Below, one piece after another: positions 1 to 6,340 of a stretch of DNA of 8,324 nt. Made by a program: the position numbers and the translations under genes. Location of the stretch: assembly GCA_949747725.1 (NCBI GenBank), contig CATKFJ010000095.1, positions 1 to 8,324 on the forward strand, given 5' to 3'. Every line of letters starts with the position of its first letter. Position 1 is the first letter of the stretch. This DNA comes from an uncultured bacterium. Lineage in GTDB: Bacteria > Bacillota > Clostridia > Christensenellales > Pumilibacteraceae. A model generated the notes under the pieces. That model ran no database searches and was not told the origin of the DNA. It saw only the letters and a list, made by a program, of their open reading frames with translations.

Positions 1-10
1 ACCTAATAAT

Positions 11-67
11 GGGCTTAAATGTAACCGTACTCGATAAATAAAAAGTATCGAGTCTATCTCTAAACCC
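11..67 (-). promoter_or_regulatory. structured 5' leader of a gene beyond the left edge
   Basis: Seen: downstream of the promoter at 73-101, two nested inverted repeats. The inner one pairs 29-36 (actcgata) with 46-53 (tatcgagt), 8 perfect pairs around a 9-nt loop. The outer one pairs 11-17 (gggctta) with 61-67 (taaaccc), 7 pairs including one G-U. Read leftward, the transcript would begin at or near the GGG at 67-65, so the outer stem would open with the first nucleotides of the RNA. There is no U-run after the inner stem, so it is not an obvious terminator. An AGG lies at the very edge (minus strand, 4-2) and could be part of a ribosome binding site. Inference: a structured leader that could affect translation or stability, or an operator in DNA. 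I do not recognise a known riboswitch class. Confidence 0.45.
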
Positions 68-72
68 GATAC

Positions 73-101
73 ATTATACTATATTAAACGTTAGTTGTCA
101 A
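73..101 (-). promoter_or_regulatory. consensus sigma-A promoter directed out of the left edge
   Basis: On the minus strand the -35 is TTGACA (complement of 96-101) and the -10 is TATAAT (complement of 73-78), with a spacer of exactly 17 bp (79-95). Both hexamers are perfect. The expected start of transcription is near 67. The promoter lies just downstream of the DJ-1 family gene stop at 126, so the next leftward gene has its own strong promoter and does not depend on the operon to the right. Confidence 0.8.
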
Positions 102-125
102 TCTTTTAGCGCAATAAATTTTACG

Positions 126-701
126 CTATTCCGAAAAGTAGCTGCGCTTACAGAATGTATACCATGACTCCGCTTTCTTTTTGTCCGCACCCAAAGCCAA
201 ACATAATTCGCGCGCAAACTCCAACGGTGCGGTACCGTTTGCGGTTATCACGTTGCCGTCGCGCACCGCCTGTTTGGGAACAAAGCCCGTTTCGTTATTA
301 TACGCGCCGCCGAAAGCAGTCAGTTCGCTCACGCCGTTGCCCGTATGTTTCACATTATTGAGCAAGCCCGTGCTTGCCAAAAAACCGCACGCGTCGCAGA
401 TAGCGCCTATCACTGCGCCGCGTTCGGCACAGCTCTTGACAAGCGGTAACACACGCTTTGCCGTTTCGCCGCGCCAAGACATACCGCCCACAAGAACAAG
501 GGCGACGCAGTTTTTAGGCGCGCTTTCCAAGTCGTGATCGGGCAAACACGTAAGACCGCCCATCGATCTCAGAGGAGCGCGAACTGCGGACACCGTTTTA
601 TTTTCGATCGTACCGCCGCATAGCTCGCTCACTGCCGCTGCCGCGTACGCGAACTCCCAATCCGCCCATTTATCGAGCAAAACATATAACGCCTGTTCCA
701 T
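126..701 (-). CDS. DJ-1/PfpI family protein (class I glutamine amidotransferase-like)
   Basis: A 191-residue single-domain protein, the usual size for the DJ-1/PfpI superfamily, probably cytoplasmic with no signal peptide or membrane segment. The fold signature is clear: an acidic residue at Glu16 in DWEFAY, the strand and turn VALVLVGG near 66-73, and the nucleophile elbow AICDACGFLA with Cys102 in the expected position, followed by a family-typical KHTGNG around 118-123. Members include chaperones or deglycase-like enzymes, proteases and isonitrile hydratases; the subfamily here is unresolved and resembles the YoaZ/YdeA-like group. It is the last gene of its operon. Its ATG follows the TAA of the GyrI-like gene after a single base, and no good Shine-Dalgarno is visible, so translation is probably coupled. 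The stop is TAG. The family call is firm; the reaction is unknown. Confidence 0.85.
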   Translation of the reverse strand: MEQALYVLLDKWADWEFAYAAAAVSELCGGTIENKTVSAVRAPLRSMGGLTCLPDHDLESAPKNCVALVLVGGMSWRGETAKRVLPLVKSCAERGAVIGAICDACGFLASTGLLNNVKHTGNGVSELTAFGGAYNNETGFVPKQAVRDGNVITANGTAPLEFARELCLALGADKKKAESWYTFCKRSYFSE

Positions 702-702
702 A

Positions 703-1155
703 TTATTTCACAGATATATACAATATGCAATGAGCTTTGCCGTCCTTGGTATATTCGGGCGGCACGGCGCTTTCGTAATCTTTTGCATAAGCGCGATCCA
801 TCTTGCCGTTCGCCGATAAATTCCAAACCTCTTGCCACGCCGCGTCGGCGCATTCCGTCAACGTTTCGCCCGACTTGTCTATCTTGATAAATTCGCCGCT
901 TGCGACTTTGCGTTCCATTGCCGCAAAGAATTCCGCCGTCACCGTTATTACGGTAAGATCGTACTCGCCTTTTTCGTCGCTTGCGTAATCGGAATATACG
1001 GAAACGGGCGAAAGCCCATTAACGAAGCCGCCGTCGCTGTCGAACATGAGCGGAAGTTTTCCGCTTACTATATCCTGCCATAGCTCGGCTATAACTGCCA
1101 TGCCGCGCTCGGAATTGTCCGTACGCAAAGATACGCTTTTCAGTCTGTATGCCAT
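703..1155 (-). CDS. GyrI-like / effector-binding domain protein
   Basis: A 150-residue protein consisting only of a GyrI-like (AraC effector-binding, SOUL-type) domain. The pattern is recognisable: an N-terminal strand (YRLKSVSLRT), a helix containing AELWQDIVSGKL, a central YDLTVITVTAE strand, an AADAAWQEVW-like helix near 108-115, and the C-terminal DYESAVPPEY...ILYISVK typical of the family. No DNA-binding domain is present, so it is a stand-alone ligand-binding protein rather than a regulator. Such proteins bind, and some hydrolyse, small hydrophobic or cationic compounds; SbmC/GyrI itself inhibits DNA gyrase. The start is supported by a strong GGAGG about 8 nt upstream (near 1164-1168). 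It lies between the WYL regulator (45 bp upstream) and the DJ-1 family gene (1 bp downstream). It may bind the inducer or a toxic metabolite; that is inference. Confidence 0.75.
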   Translation of the reverse strand: MAYRLKSVSLRTDNSERGMAVIAELWQDIVSGKLPLMFDSDGGFVNGLSPVSVYSDYASDEKGEYDLTVITVTAEFFAAMERKVASGEFIKIDKSGETLTECADAAWQEVWNLSANGKMDRAYAKDYESAVPPEYTKDGKAHCILYISVK

Positions 1156-1200
1156 AAATATACCCTCCGCATATATAATACACCGTTCAATATGACGGCG

Positions 1201-2100
1201 TTATGTCGTCTTTAAATACGTTGCGCGCATATTTTCGACTTTTTTATTGATGACGTCGCACAACGACTGCGGCTCGAGCCGAACTATCAAATCGCCGAAA
1301 GACAGCAAATACCCGTACACCCAATCGTTTAGCGGCATCGAGGTTTTGACCGCAAGCGTGCCGTTGACATTCTTTGTTATTTCGTGCGGATAGAATTCGT
1401 CGTACACTCTTATGGCGGCTTGCGGCGTAAAAACAGCCGATATTTCCGTTACCTCGCACTGCGTACGACCCATATCGGTTGACGGCGGACAGAATTTATC
1501 GGCGTCGAAAGTTTCGTCGAGTTCGGCGATATTCTCCATGCGGTTTATCTTGAACGTCCTGTAATCGTTGCGCAGCAAGCAGAACGCTTGAATATACCAA
1601 CCCTTTCCTTTAAACAGCAGTTTGAGCGGATATACTGTTCGTACAAAATATTCACCGTTTTCGTTCGGGTACGAAAAACTGACGGCACGGCATTTCACTA
1701 CCGCGTTTTTTACCGTTTCGTATTTTTTTCCGTCGAACGGCATACCCCAACGCGAAAAATCTACATCGACTATATCCCTGATCTTTCCCGACGAAAAAAT
1801 CCGATCGAGCTTATCGAGCGCGGCGGTCTGTCCCGTCGGCGCAAGCGTTTTAAGCCCGAACAGTATTTGTTCGCGCTCCGATTCGGACAGCACGGTTTTA
1901 TCCAATACAAACCCGTCGAGCAATGCCACGCCGCCGCCGTTGCCCTGCGTTGTATATATCGGCACGCCGGCAACGGACAGCGTTTCTATGTCGCGCATGA
2001 CCGTGCGCTTGGATACGCCGAAGCGACGGGCAAGTTCGCTCGCCGTAGTCTTACCGTTTAATAGCATATACACTATTCCGAATAATCTGTCCGTTTTCAT
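1201..2100 (-). CDS. YafY-type HTH and WYL-domain transcriptional regulator
   Basis: A 299-residue regulator of normal family length. Residues 1-60 form a DeoR-like winged helix: TASELARRFGVSKRTVMRDIETL at about 19-41 is the helix-turn-helix and the glycine-rich GNGGG at 53-57 is the wing. The WYL domain follows at about 135-200, with the motif as WYI at 168-170 and the conserved RTFKINRM at 181-188, then a C-terminal WCX-like extension. WYL domains are generally regarded as ligand sensors, in some cases for nucleic acid. It is the second gene of a four-gene operon and starts 21 bp after the radical SAM stop. An in-frame TAG lies close upstream, so ATG at 2100 is the best start, although the AGGA is rather far away (12 nt). 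It may regulate its own operon through the palindrome at 3060-3077. Confidence 0.9.
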   Translation of the reverse strand: MKTDRLFGIVYMLLNGKTTASELARRFGVSKRTVMRDIETLSVAGVPIYTTQGNGGGVALLDGFVLDKTVLSESEREQILFGLKTLAPTGQTAALDKLDRIFSSGKIRDIVDVDFSRWGMPFDGKKYETVKNAVVKCRAVSFSYPNENGEYFVRTVYPLKLLFKGKGWYIQAFCLLRNDYRTFKINRMENIAELDETFDADKFCPPSTDMGRTQCEVTEISAVFTPQAAIRVYDEFYPHEITKNVNGTLAVKTSMPLNDWVYGYLLSFGDLIVRLEPQSLCDVINKKVENMRATYLKTT

Positions 2101-2121
2101 TTTTTGTTCATGTCCTATGCA

Positions 2122-2991
2122 CTAAAAAAACCGCAGTTGTTCGCATTCGGCTCGTTGCGGAAATTCATGCAGATATGCAAATATCTCGGCGTTATCGCAC
2201 GCTATTCCGCTTTGTTCGCACCGCGATCTAAACAGCTCGTAAAGCCGCGCCGAACGGGGGCTTGCTATCTCGTAGCTGTTGCCGTAAGTTTGTATATACT
2301 TCTTTTTAAGTCCGTAAAAATACTTGTCGAGCTGCGCATAAAAATATTCTCTGTTGCCGTCGCGCAATGTAAGCCCCATGCCGAAATTTATTATACCGTA
2401 AACTCCGGCGTCTTCGCAAAGATCCATGATCGCGTTTATATTTTGTTCCGTATCGTTTATAAACGGCAACAACGGACAAAGCCACACTACCGTAGGTATT
2501 CCGTGCGCTTTCATTGTTTTCAACATGTCCGCGCGTTCTTTTGTCGTGCTTACATTCGGCTCCAATATCGCGCACAGCCGCTCGTCCGCAGTGGTCAGCG
2601 TGGTCTGTACTACAAACTTCGTTTTTTCGTTTATTTTGCGGATCAGATCGAGATCGCGCAATATTCCGCACGATTTGGTAAGCACGGTCATTCCGAACCC
2701 GTGAGCATATATAAGCTCCATTGCCGAGCGCGTGTATCGCAGTCTTGTTTCGAGCGGTATGTACGGGTCCGACATCGAGCCTGTTCCTATCATGCACTTT
2801 TTACGCTTACGCCGCAGTTCGTTTTCCAACAGCTCTATCGCGTTTTCCTTGACCTCTATATCTTCGAAATCGTGCGTGAATCCGTAACACGCGCTCCGCG
2901 AATCGCAATATATGCAACCGTGAGAACAGCCGCGATAAATATTCATACCGTTCGACGCCGACAGTATTTTCTTAGCTTGCGCGTAGTGCAT
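2122..2991 (-). CDS. SPL-family radical SAM protein
   Basis: A 289-residue radical SAM protein when started at ATG 2991. Cys22, Cys26 and Cys29 in RGCSHGCIYCDSRS form the CxxxCxxC cluster site that binds a 4Fe-4S cluster and SAM. The following CMIGTGSMSDPYIPLE stretch and the N-terminal MHYAQAKKILSASNGMNIYRG are characteristic of the group related to spore photoproduct lyase (COG1533). Many members have no proven substrate; true SplB is longer, so DNA photoproduct repair is not claimed. A longer frame begins at 3030, but its ATG has no ribosome binding site and would leave only about 7 nt of leader, whereas ATG 2991 has GGAG (2999-3002) 7 nt upstream and matches the family N-terminus. It is the first gene of the radical SAM/WYL/GyrI/DJ-1 operon. 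Confidence 0.88.
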   Translation of the reverse strand: MHYAQAKKILSASNGMNIYRGCSHGCIYCDSRSACYGFTHDFEDIEVKENAIELLENELRRKRKKCMIGTGSMSDPYIPLETRLRYTRSAMELIYAHGFGMTVLTKSCGILRDLDLIRKINEKTKFVVQTTLTTADERLCAILEPNVSTTKERADMLKTMKAHGIPTVVWLCPLLPFINDTEQNINAIMDLCEDAGVYGIINFGMGLTLRDGNREYFYAQLDKYFYGLKKKYIQTYGNSYEIASPRSARLYELFRSRCEQSGIACDNAEIFAYLHEFPQRAECEQLRFF

Positions 2992-3043
2992 TTCGTTGCT
3001 CCGTTGCGTTTCGACCGATGTCGACTGCATTGTTTATACCGCT

Positions 3044-3077
3044 ATTATACCATACAAACATGACATAAATATGTCAT
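3044..3077 (-). promoter_or_regulatory. extended -10 promoter with overlapping 18-bp palindromic operator
   Basis: On the minus strand the -10 is TATAAT (complement of 3044-3049), preceded by TGG, giving an extended -10. No good -35 hexamer is found at 16-18 bp (the position reads ATATTT). That position is covered by a near-perfect palindrome at 3060-3077, ATGACATA-AA-TATGTCAT, with two 8-bp arms around a 2-bp centre. The expected transcript start is near 3037, about 46 nt before the preferred start codon. The geometry, a palindrome over the -35 of an extended -10 promoter, suggests binding by a dimeric regulator acting as repressor or activator. The WYL protein encoded in the same operon is the closest candidate; this is inference. 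Confidence 0.6.
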
Positions 3078-3090
3078 ATTATAAAATTAC

Positions 3091-3120
3091 GCAAAATAAA
3101 AATACGGCGTAAAGCCGTAT
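3091..3120 (-). terminator. intrinsic terminator after recR
   Basis: Read on the minus strand, ATACGGC (3120-3114), a 5-nt TTTAC loop and GCCGTAT (3108-3102) form a perfect 7-bp hairpin, followed at once by TTTTTATTTT. It begins 16 bp after the recR stop and lies before the promoter of the radical SAM operon, so it separates the two transcription units. Confidence 0.85.
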
Positions 3121-3136
3121 CCGTGTCTGTTATGTA

Positions 3137-3721
3137 TTACAGCGCCGTACGCCGACCGAGCGCTTGAGATAGCGTTACCGCGTCCGCATACTCGAGCTCC
3201 GACCCCATCGATATGCCCTGTGCGATGCGCGTTACCTTAACGCCGAGAGGCTTTATGAGTCGCGCCAGATAGACAGCAGTCGCCTCGCCCTCTACATCGG
3301 GATTGGTGGCGATTATCACTTCGTCGATACCGTTAAGTCGACCGAGCAACGACTTGATATTAAGATCGTCGGGCGTGCGGTTGTTCATGGGCGATAGCGT
3401 GCCGTGCAAAACGTGGTACTTGCCGTCGAACGCGCCCGTTTTTTCTATTGCAATAACATCCTTGGGGTATGCGACTACGCAGATCTGTTTGCCGTGCCGA
3501 GTTTTGCAAAGTTCGCAAACTTCGTCGTCGGTAAAGTTGCCGCACTCGGCGCACAGTTTGACGCTGCTTTTGACCTCGCGAAGTGCGGCGCAAAACGCGT
3601 CTACATCCTGTTCCGACATATCGATCACCGCATAAGCATAACGCAACGCGGTTTTCCTGCCTACGCCGGGGAGCGTGCCGAAACGACTCGCAAGCGCGGC
3701 GATACTTTTGATTTCCTTCAT
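3137..3721 (-). CDS. recR: recombination mediator RecR
   Basis: A 194-residue protein, close to the usual 198 or so. RecR acts with RecO and RecF in the cytoplasm to load RecA on gapped DNA. All domains are visible in order: the helix-hairpin-helix with LPGVGRKTALRYA at 17-29, the four-cysteine zinc site (Cys57, Cys60, Cys69, Cys72), and a Toprim domain from about 79 with Glu93 (IEKTG) and TNPDVEGEATA at 139-149. The C-terminal IAQGISMGSELEYADAVTL matches the conserved IARGLPVGGDLEYADEVTL element with a few substitutions. Its ATG overlaps the ybaB stop as TAATG, sharing the A at 3721, so it is translationally coupled. It is the last gene of the foldase-ybaB-recR operon and is followed by a terminator. 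Confidence 0.97.
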   Translation of the reverse strand: MKEIKSIAALASRFGTLPGVGRKTALRYAYAVIDMSEQDVDAFCAALREVKSSVKLCAECGNFTDDEVCELCKTRHGKQICVVAYPKDVIAIEKTGAFDGKYHVLHGTLSPMNNRTPDDLNIKSLLGRLNGIDEVIIATNPDVEGEATAVYLARLIKPLGVKVTRIAQGISMGSELEYADAVTLSQALGRRTAL

Positions 3722-4056
3722 TAAATTCCGCCGAGCTGAGAAAGAGGACTGTTCTTTATAAGCTCTTCCGCATTGGCGTATGCTTCGTTAGCCGCCGCCG
3801 TTATAAGATCCTCAAGCATTTCCACATCGTCGGGATCGACGACTTCGGGCTTGATCTCTATAGATATAAACCGCTTACTGCCCGAAACAGTGACCGTGAC
3901 CGCGCCGCCGCCGGCAGTGCCCGTAACGCGCGCGGCTTCCAATTCTTCACGGGCTTGAGCCATTTGCTCTTGCAGTTTTTGAGCCTGCTGCATCATCTGC
4001 TGCATATTCATGCCGCCACCGCCGCCCATTCTGTTATATCCGCCGAATTTTGCCAT
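3721..4056 (-). CDS. ybaB: YbaB/EbfC family nucleoid-associated protein
   Basis: A 111-residue small DNA-binding protein that acts as a dimer on the nucleoid. The N-terminus is a glycine-rich stretch (residues 11-15) followed by a methionine- and glutamine-rich helix [17 protein letters not shown], then the conserved strand region [16 protein letters not shown] near 44-59 and the LIxAA-type helix [17 protein letters not shown] lies 7 nt upstream of the ATG. It begins 29 bp after the stop of the foldase gene and overlaps recR by one base. The ybaB-recR pairing is widespread; in many bacteria dnaX is the upstream partner, but here that place is taken by the lipoprotein foldase. Confidence 0.95.
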   Translation of the reverse strand: MAKFGGYNRMGGGGGMNMQQMMQQAQKLQEQMAQAREELEAARVTGTAGGGAVTVTVSGSKRFISIEIKPEVVDPDDVEMLEDLITAAANEAYANAEELIKNSPLSQLGGI

Positions 4057-4085
4057 GGTATTACTCCTTAAATTTCAACCGTCGA

Positions 4086-5867
4086 TCAATCATCCCACAA
4101 GTTGGAAAATCTATCGACATACAGCGTCGCATTGTTCTTATAGTTGTAAGCAAGGATATTGTTTTCCCACGTCGTATAAGCGGCCTTCTCGCGCGCGGTA
4201 CGAATGGGTTCTTGCAATACGTCGTAATAGGTCTCAAGCTCGCCGGGAGTGGTATAGTCATAAAGCGATACCTCGCCCACCTTAGTGGTGGAAGCAAGAT
4301 ACATGATATGCACGCCGTAATCGGTTATTACCTTTTCGGAATACACTTGACCGACTTGAATATTATCGCGCATCGCACGTGCGGCGTCCGCAAACTCCTG
4401 CTTATAAGTTTCTTTCTCGCCGTCGTTGAGCTTGTACTTTACGACGTAACCCTTGTTATTATCGAATGCGCCGGGATCGGTATTGTACAGATAGATAAGA
4501 TCGTCGAATGCCGTATCCGCGCGCTTTACGTTTGCCGCAAGCGGACGCATTACCGAATTGACGTGCGCCATTACCTCGTCGACCGACATGGGACGGCTGA
4601 GATCGTCCTCGCCGTTTTCGTGCGGATAGCAAACTATGGCGTCGGCAAGCCGCGCTCTGTACTCGTTTACTTTAGCGGTCTTCTCGTCCTGCTGCAAATT
4701 CTCTATCTGCGGACTTTCGGTAAACTCGGCAAGCGCAGCTTTCTGCTCGTCCGAGAACGGAAGAAGAATATGCTTTACATAGAAGTAGTTGGTGTTGGGA
4801 TAATACAAAACGGCAGTGTCGCCCGACATAGCCGTATCGAACGCCGCAACACTCTCGGTAAACTGTGTTTTCTGTTCGTTTACAAGCGTAGTGTATCTGT
4901 TGACGACCTCCGCCGTATCAACGGTAACGCTCTCCGTAATGTACGTCTGAAGCGAACTTATTTTCTGCGAACGCTCTATCGATTTGCCCGAAAGGTAATA
5001 CATGATGTAGCCGAACGGGCTGTCGCTCGACAGCGGATACGTACCGATAACGGGATACACGTTTACGATACCCTTTGTATCGATAAGCTCGTTGATAGCT
5101 TTTATTTCGTTGTCGATATTGGTGCGCTCCGCGCCCGTGATGCGGAAATCGTCCTTTACTCGGTCTTCTATGAGCGCGATAAATCTGCGCATAGCCTCGC
5201 GACCCAAAGACTGTTCGTCGTTATCGCCGTGCAATCCGGGCCACTTGACGGTGTCGGGCGTCCACGGCTTTTCTTCGGTCTTATTGGAATCGGCGTCGTC
5301 GTCCGCATCGTCGTCCGCATCGGGTTTTACGGGATACGTCGTATCGGTGCTGACCGTACTGTCGTCGTCGGACGATATGGATTCCTGTCCGCGGCCCGTA
5401 AGAATTTCGTTCTTGATAGTGGTTATGGTGTTATCTATTACCGAATAGATATTGCGCTTTATGGCGTTTGTCTGCTCTACGCCCCACTCTATTTTACCGC
5501 AATCGATAAGCGCGTCGGCTTCGTTGTTCACTATTTCTATATTTACGAGCATGTCCGCGGCATAGCGATACAGTCCCTCGATATCCGTCCCGAAAGAAGA
5601 CGACAGATCTGATGCGTTGCTGTTTACGTATTCCACAAGATCGCGTTTGTAAACTACTTTCTCTTCGGTAGTATACGTAACGTCGTTTGACGTTTGATCG
5701 CCGTCGTCATCCTTAATAATGACGCTGTTCTTGATTTCGTACGCGTTTACGCGCGCTATTACTTGCTGCAAATCGCGTTCGTCGTCATGAGAAAAGAACG
5801 AACAGCCGAGCAGCATGCACGCCGATAATGCAACGGTCAATATTCCTACAACAATGCGTTTAAACAC
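4086..5867 (-). CDS. lipoprotein with parvulin-like (PPIC/PrsA-SurA) peptidyl-prolyl isomerase domain
   Basis: A 593-residue predicted lipoprotein. It has a short signal peptide (KR at 3-4, a hydrophobic stretch at 5-20) and a lipobox LLGC with Cys22 as the lipid site, so it should be anchored outside the membrane. Residues 30-160 look like a SurA/PrsA N-terminal chaperone region. A parvulin-like domain is split: YVKHILLPFSDEQK at 363-376 and AFDDLIYLYNTDPGAFDNNKGYVVKYKL...YGVHIMYL at 453-524. Both expected histidines are present (His366, His520). About 75 residues separate the two halves, more than in a compact parvulin. Residues 166-200 form an acidic linker with an in-frame DADD repeat. 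Start is GTG with AGGTG about 7 nt upstream; an in-frame TAA directly precedes it. Likely role: folding of exported proteins. Catalytic activity is not certain. First gene of the foldase-ybaB-recR operon. Confidence 0.82.
   Translation of the reverse strand: MFKRIVVGILTVALSACMLLGCSFFSHDDERDLQQVIARVNAYEIKNSVIIKDDDGDQTSNDVTYTTEEKVVYKRDLVEYVNSNASDLSSSFGTDIEGLYRYAADMLVNIEIVNNEADALIDCGKIEWGVEQTNAIKRNIYSVIDNTITTIKNEILTGRGQESISSDDDSTVSTDTTYPVKPDADDDADDDADSNKTEEKPWTPDTVKWPGLHGDNDEQSLGREAMRRFIALIEDRVKDDFRITGAERTNIDNEIKAINELIDTKGIVNVYPVIGTYPLSSDSPFGYIMYYLSGKSIERSQKISSLQTYITESVTVDTAEVVNRYTTLVNEQKTQFTESVAAFDTAMSGDTAVLYYPNTNYFYVKHILLPFSDEQKAALAEFTESPQIENLQQDEKTAKVNEYRARLADAIVCYPHENGEDDLSRPMSVDEVMAHVNSVMRPLAANVKRADTAFDDLIYLYNTDPGAFDNNKGYVVKYKLNDGEKETYKQEFADAARAMRDNIQVGQVYSEKVITDYGVHIMYLASTTKVGEVSLYDYTTPGELETYYDVLQEPIRTAREKAAYTTWENNILAYNYKNNATLYVDRFSNLWDD
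5293..5323. repeat. 12-bp tandem repeat within the foldase gene
   Basis: About two and a half copies of a 12-bp unit (gcatcgtcgtcc; the first copy has gcg for gca) at 5293-5304, 5305-5316 and the start of a third. In the gene they encode an Asp-Ala-Asp-Asp repeat in the acidic linker. Whole-codon unit length keeps the frame open whatever the copy number, so this linker can vary in length by slippage. Confidence 0.75.
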
Positions 5868-5899
5868 TTAAAGACACCTATACCGATTAAAGTCCTAAT

Positions 5900-5928
5900 A
5901 TTATACTAAATCACGCCGAAAAAATCAA
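5900..5928 (-). promoter_or_regulatory. promoter of the foldase-ybaB-recR operon
   Basis: On the minus strand the -35 is TTGATT (complement of 5923-5928) and the -10 is TATAAT (complement of 5900-5905), with a 17-bp spacer. The expected transcript start is near 5893, about 26 nt before the GTG start. The operon therefore does not depend on read-through from mfd. Confidence 0.75.
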
Positions 5929-6052
5929 ACGTTTTGGCTATGTTTTTGCCATTTCGTTTATTTTTTATGCAAAAGCCCGAGCAAGCCGCATATCCGCAAT
6001 TACATTGCCGCGCTGTAAGAGCAAAATCAAGCTTTTCTGATAAACGTAAAAA

Positions 6053-6327
6053 CTAAATAATTTCAATAATATTTTTTCTATGCTTTTGTGCATATTCATA
6101 AGCAATTGCTGTTCCACTATGGGGAATTTTATATTTACAGTAAAAAACACATATATTACTGCTATCAATAAGTTCCTCATTTCTTTTGACATAAACAAGT
6201 CTATTTGCATTATGAGCTTTTTCTGCGTAATAAGTTTTTTCGTAAAAGCTCAAAAGTACCTTTCTAAAATTATTTCTTCCATTGTTCCATTTGCAACAAT
6301 AGCTTTTGTTCTTTTATTTGTATTCAT
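6053..6327 (-). pseudogene. frameshifted remnant of a SLOG-like gene
   Basis: A degraded reading frame. ATG at 6327 with GAGG upstream opens MNTNKRTKAIVANGTMEEIILERYF and meets TGA at about 6252. In another frame the stretch from 6253 to 6053 reads SFYEKTYYAEKAHNANRLVYVKRNEELIDSSN-, ICVFYCKYKIPHSGTAIAYEYAQKHRKNIIEII. Adding one base at about 6258 joins the two as ERYLLSFYEKTYY. The second part resembles the C-terminal half of small SLOG/YpsA-like proteins: the YVKRNxxLIDxS helix, the CVFYC strand, SGTAIAYEYA and a closing KNIIEI. The N-terminal half with the nucleotide-binding Rossmann turn is missing. The DNA is much richer in A+T than the flanking genes. A promoter lies just upstream. Family assignment is by pattern memory only; a sequencing error could explain the frameshift but not the missing N-terminal half. 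Confidence 0.6.
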
Positions 6328-6340
6328 ATGGAAAACCTCA

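Noticed and set aside
107..128. Possible terminator stem tagcg/cgcta at the end of the DJ-1 family gene.
   Set aside because: Only 5 bp with a 12-nt loop, overlaps the stop codon, and no U-run follows on the minus strand.
2122..2991. Spore photoproduct lyase (splB) as the name for the radical SAM protein.
   Set aside because: It belongs to the broader SPL-related group, but it is shorter than SplB and no SPL-specific C-terminal cysteine context can be confirmed by eye; the substrate is left open.
2104..3063. A 319-residue open frame on the plus strand, opposite the radical SAM gene.
   Set aside because: The minus-strand protein has the CxxxCxxC site and family signatures. The plus-strand frame has a biased, featureless composition and would run through the operon's promoter region.
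4050..5612. A 520-residue open frame on the plus strand, opposite the foldase gene.
   Set aside because: It runs antisense to a recognisable lipoprotein with a lipobox, promoter and ribosome binding site. The plus-strand translation is rich in Arg, Tyr and Val with no family pattern, and no ribosome binding site or promoter is evident.
5965..6210. An 81-residue minus-strand frame beginning MQIDLFMSKEMRN.
   Set aside because: It overlaps the SLOG-like remnant in a different frame, and the family-like pattern (YVKRNEELID, SGTAIAYEYA) is in the other frame.
6250..6262. Programmed -1 frameshift joining the two halves of the SLOG-like gene.
   Set aside because: No slippery heptamer of the X XXY YYZ type is present and no downstream structure was seen; a lost base or read error is simpler.
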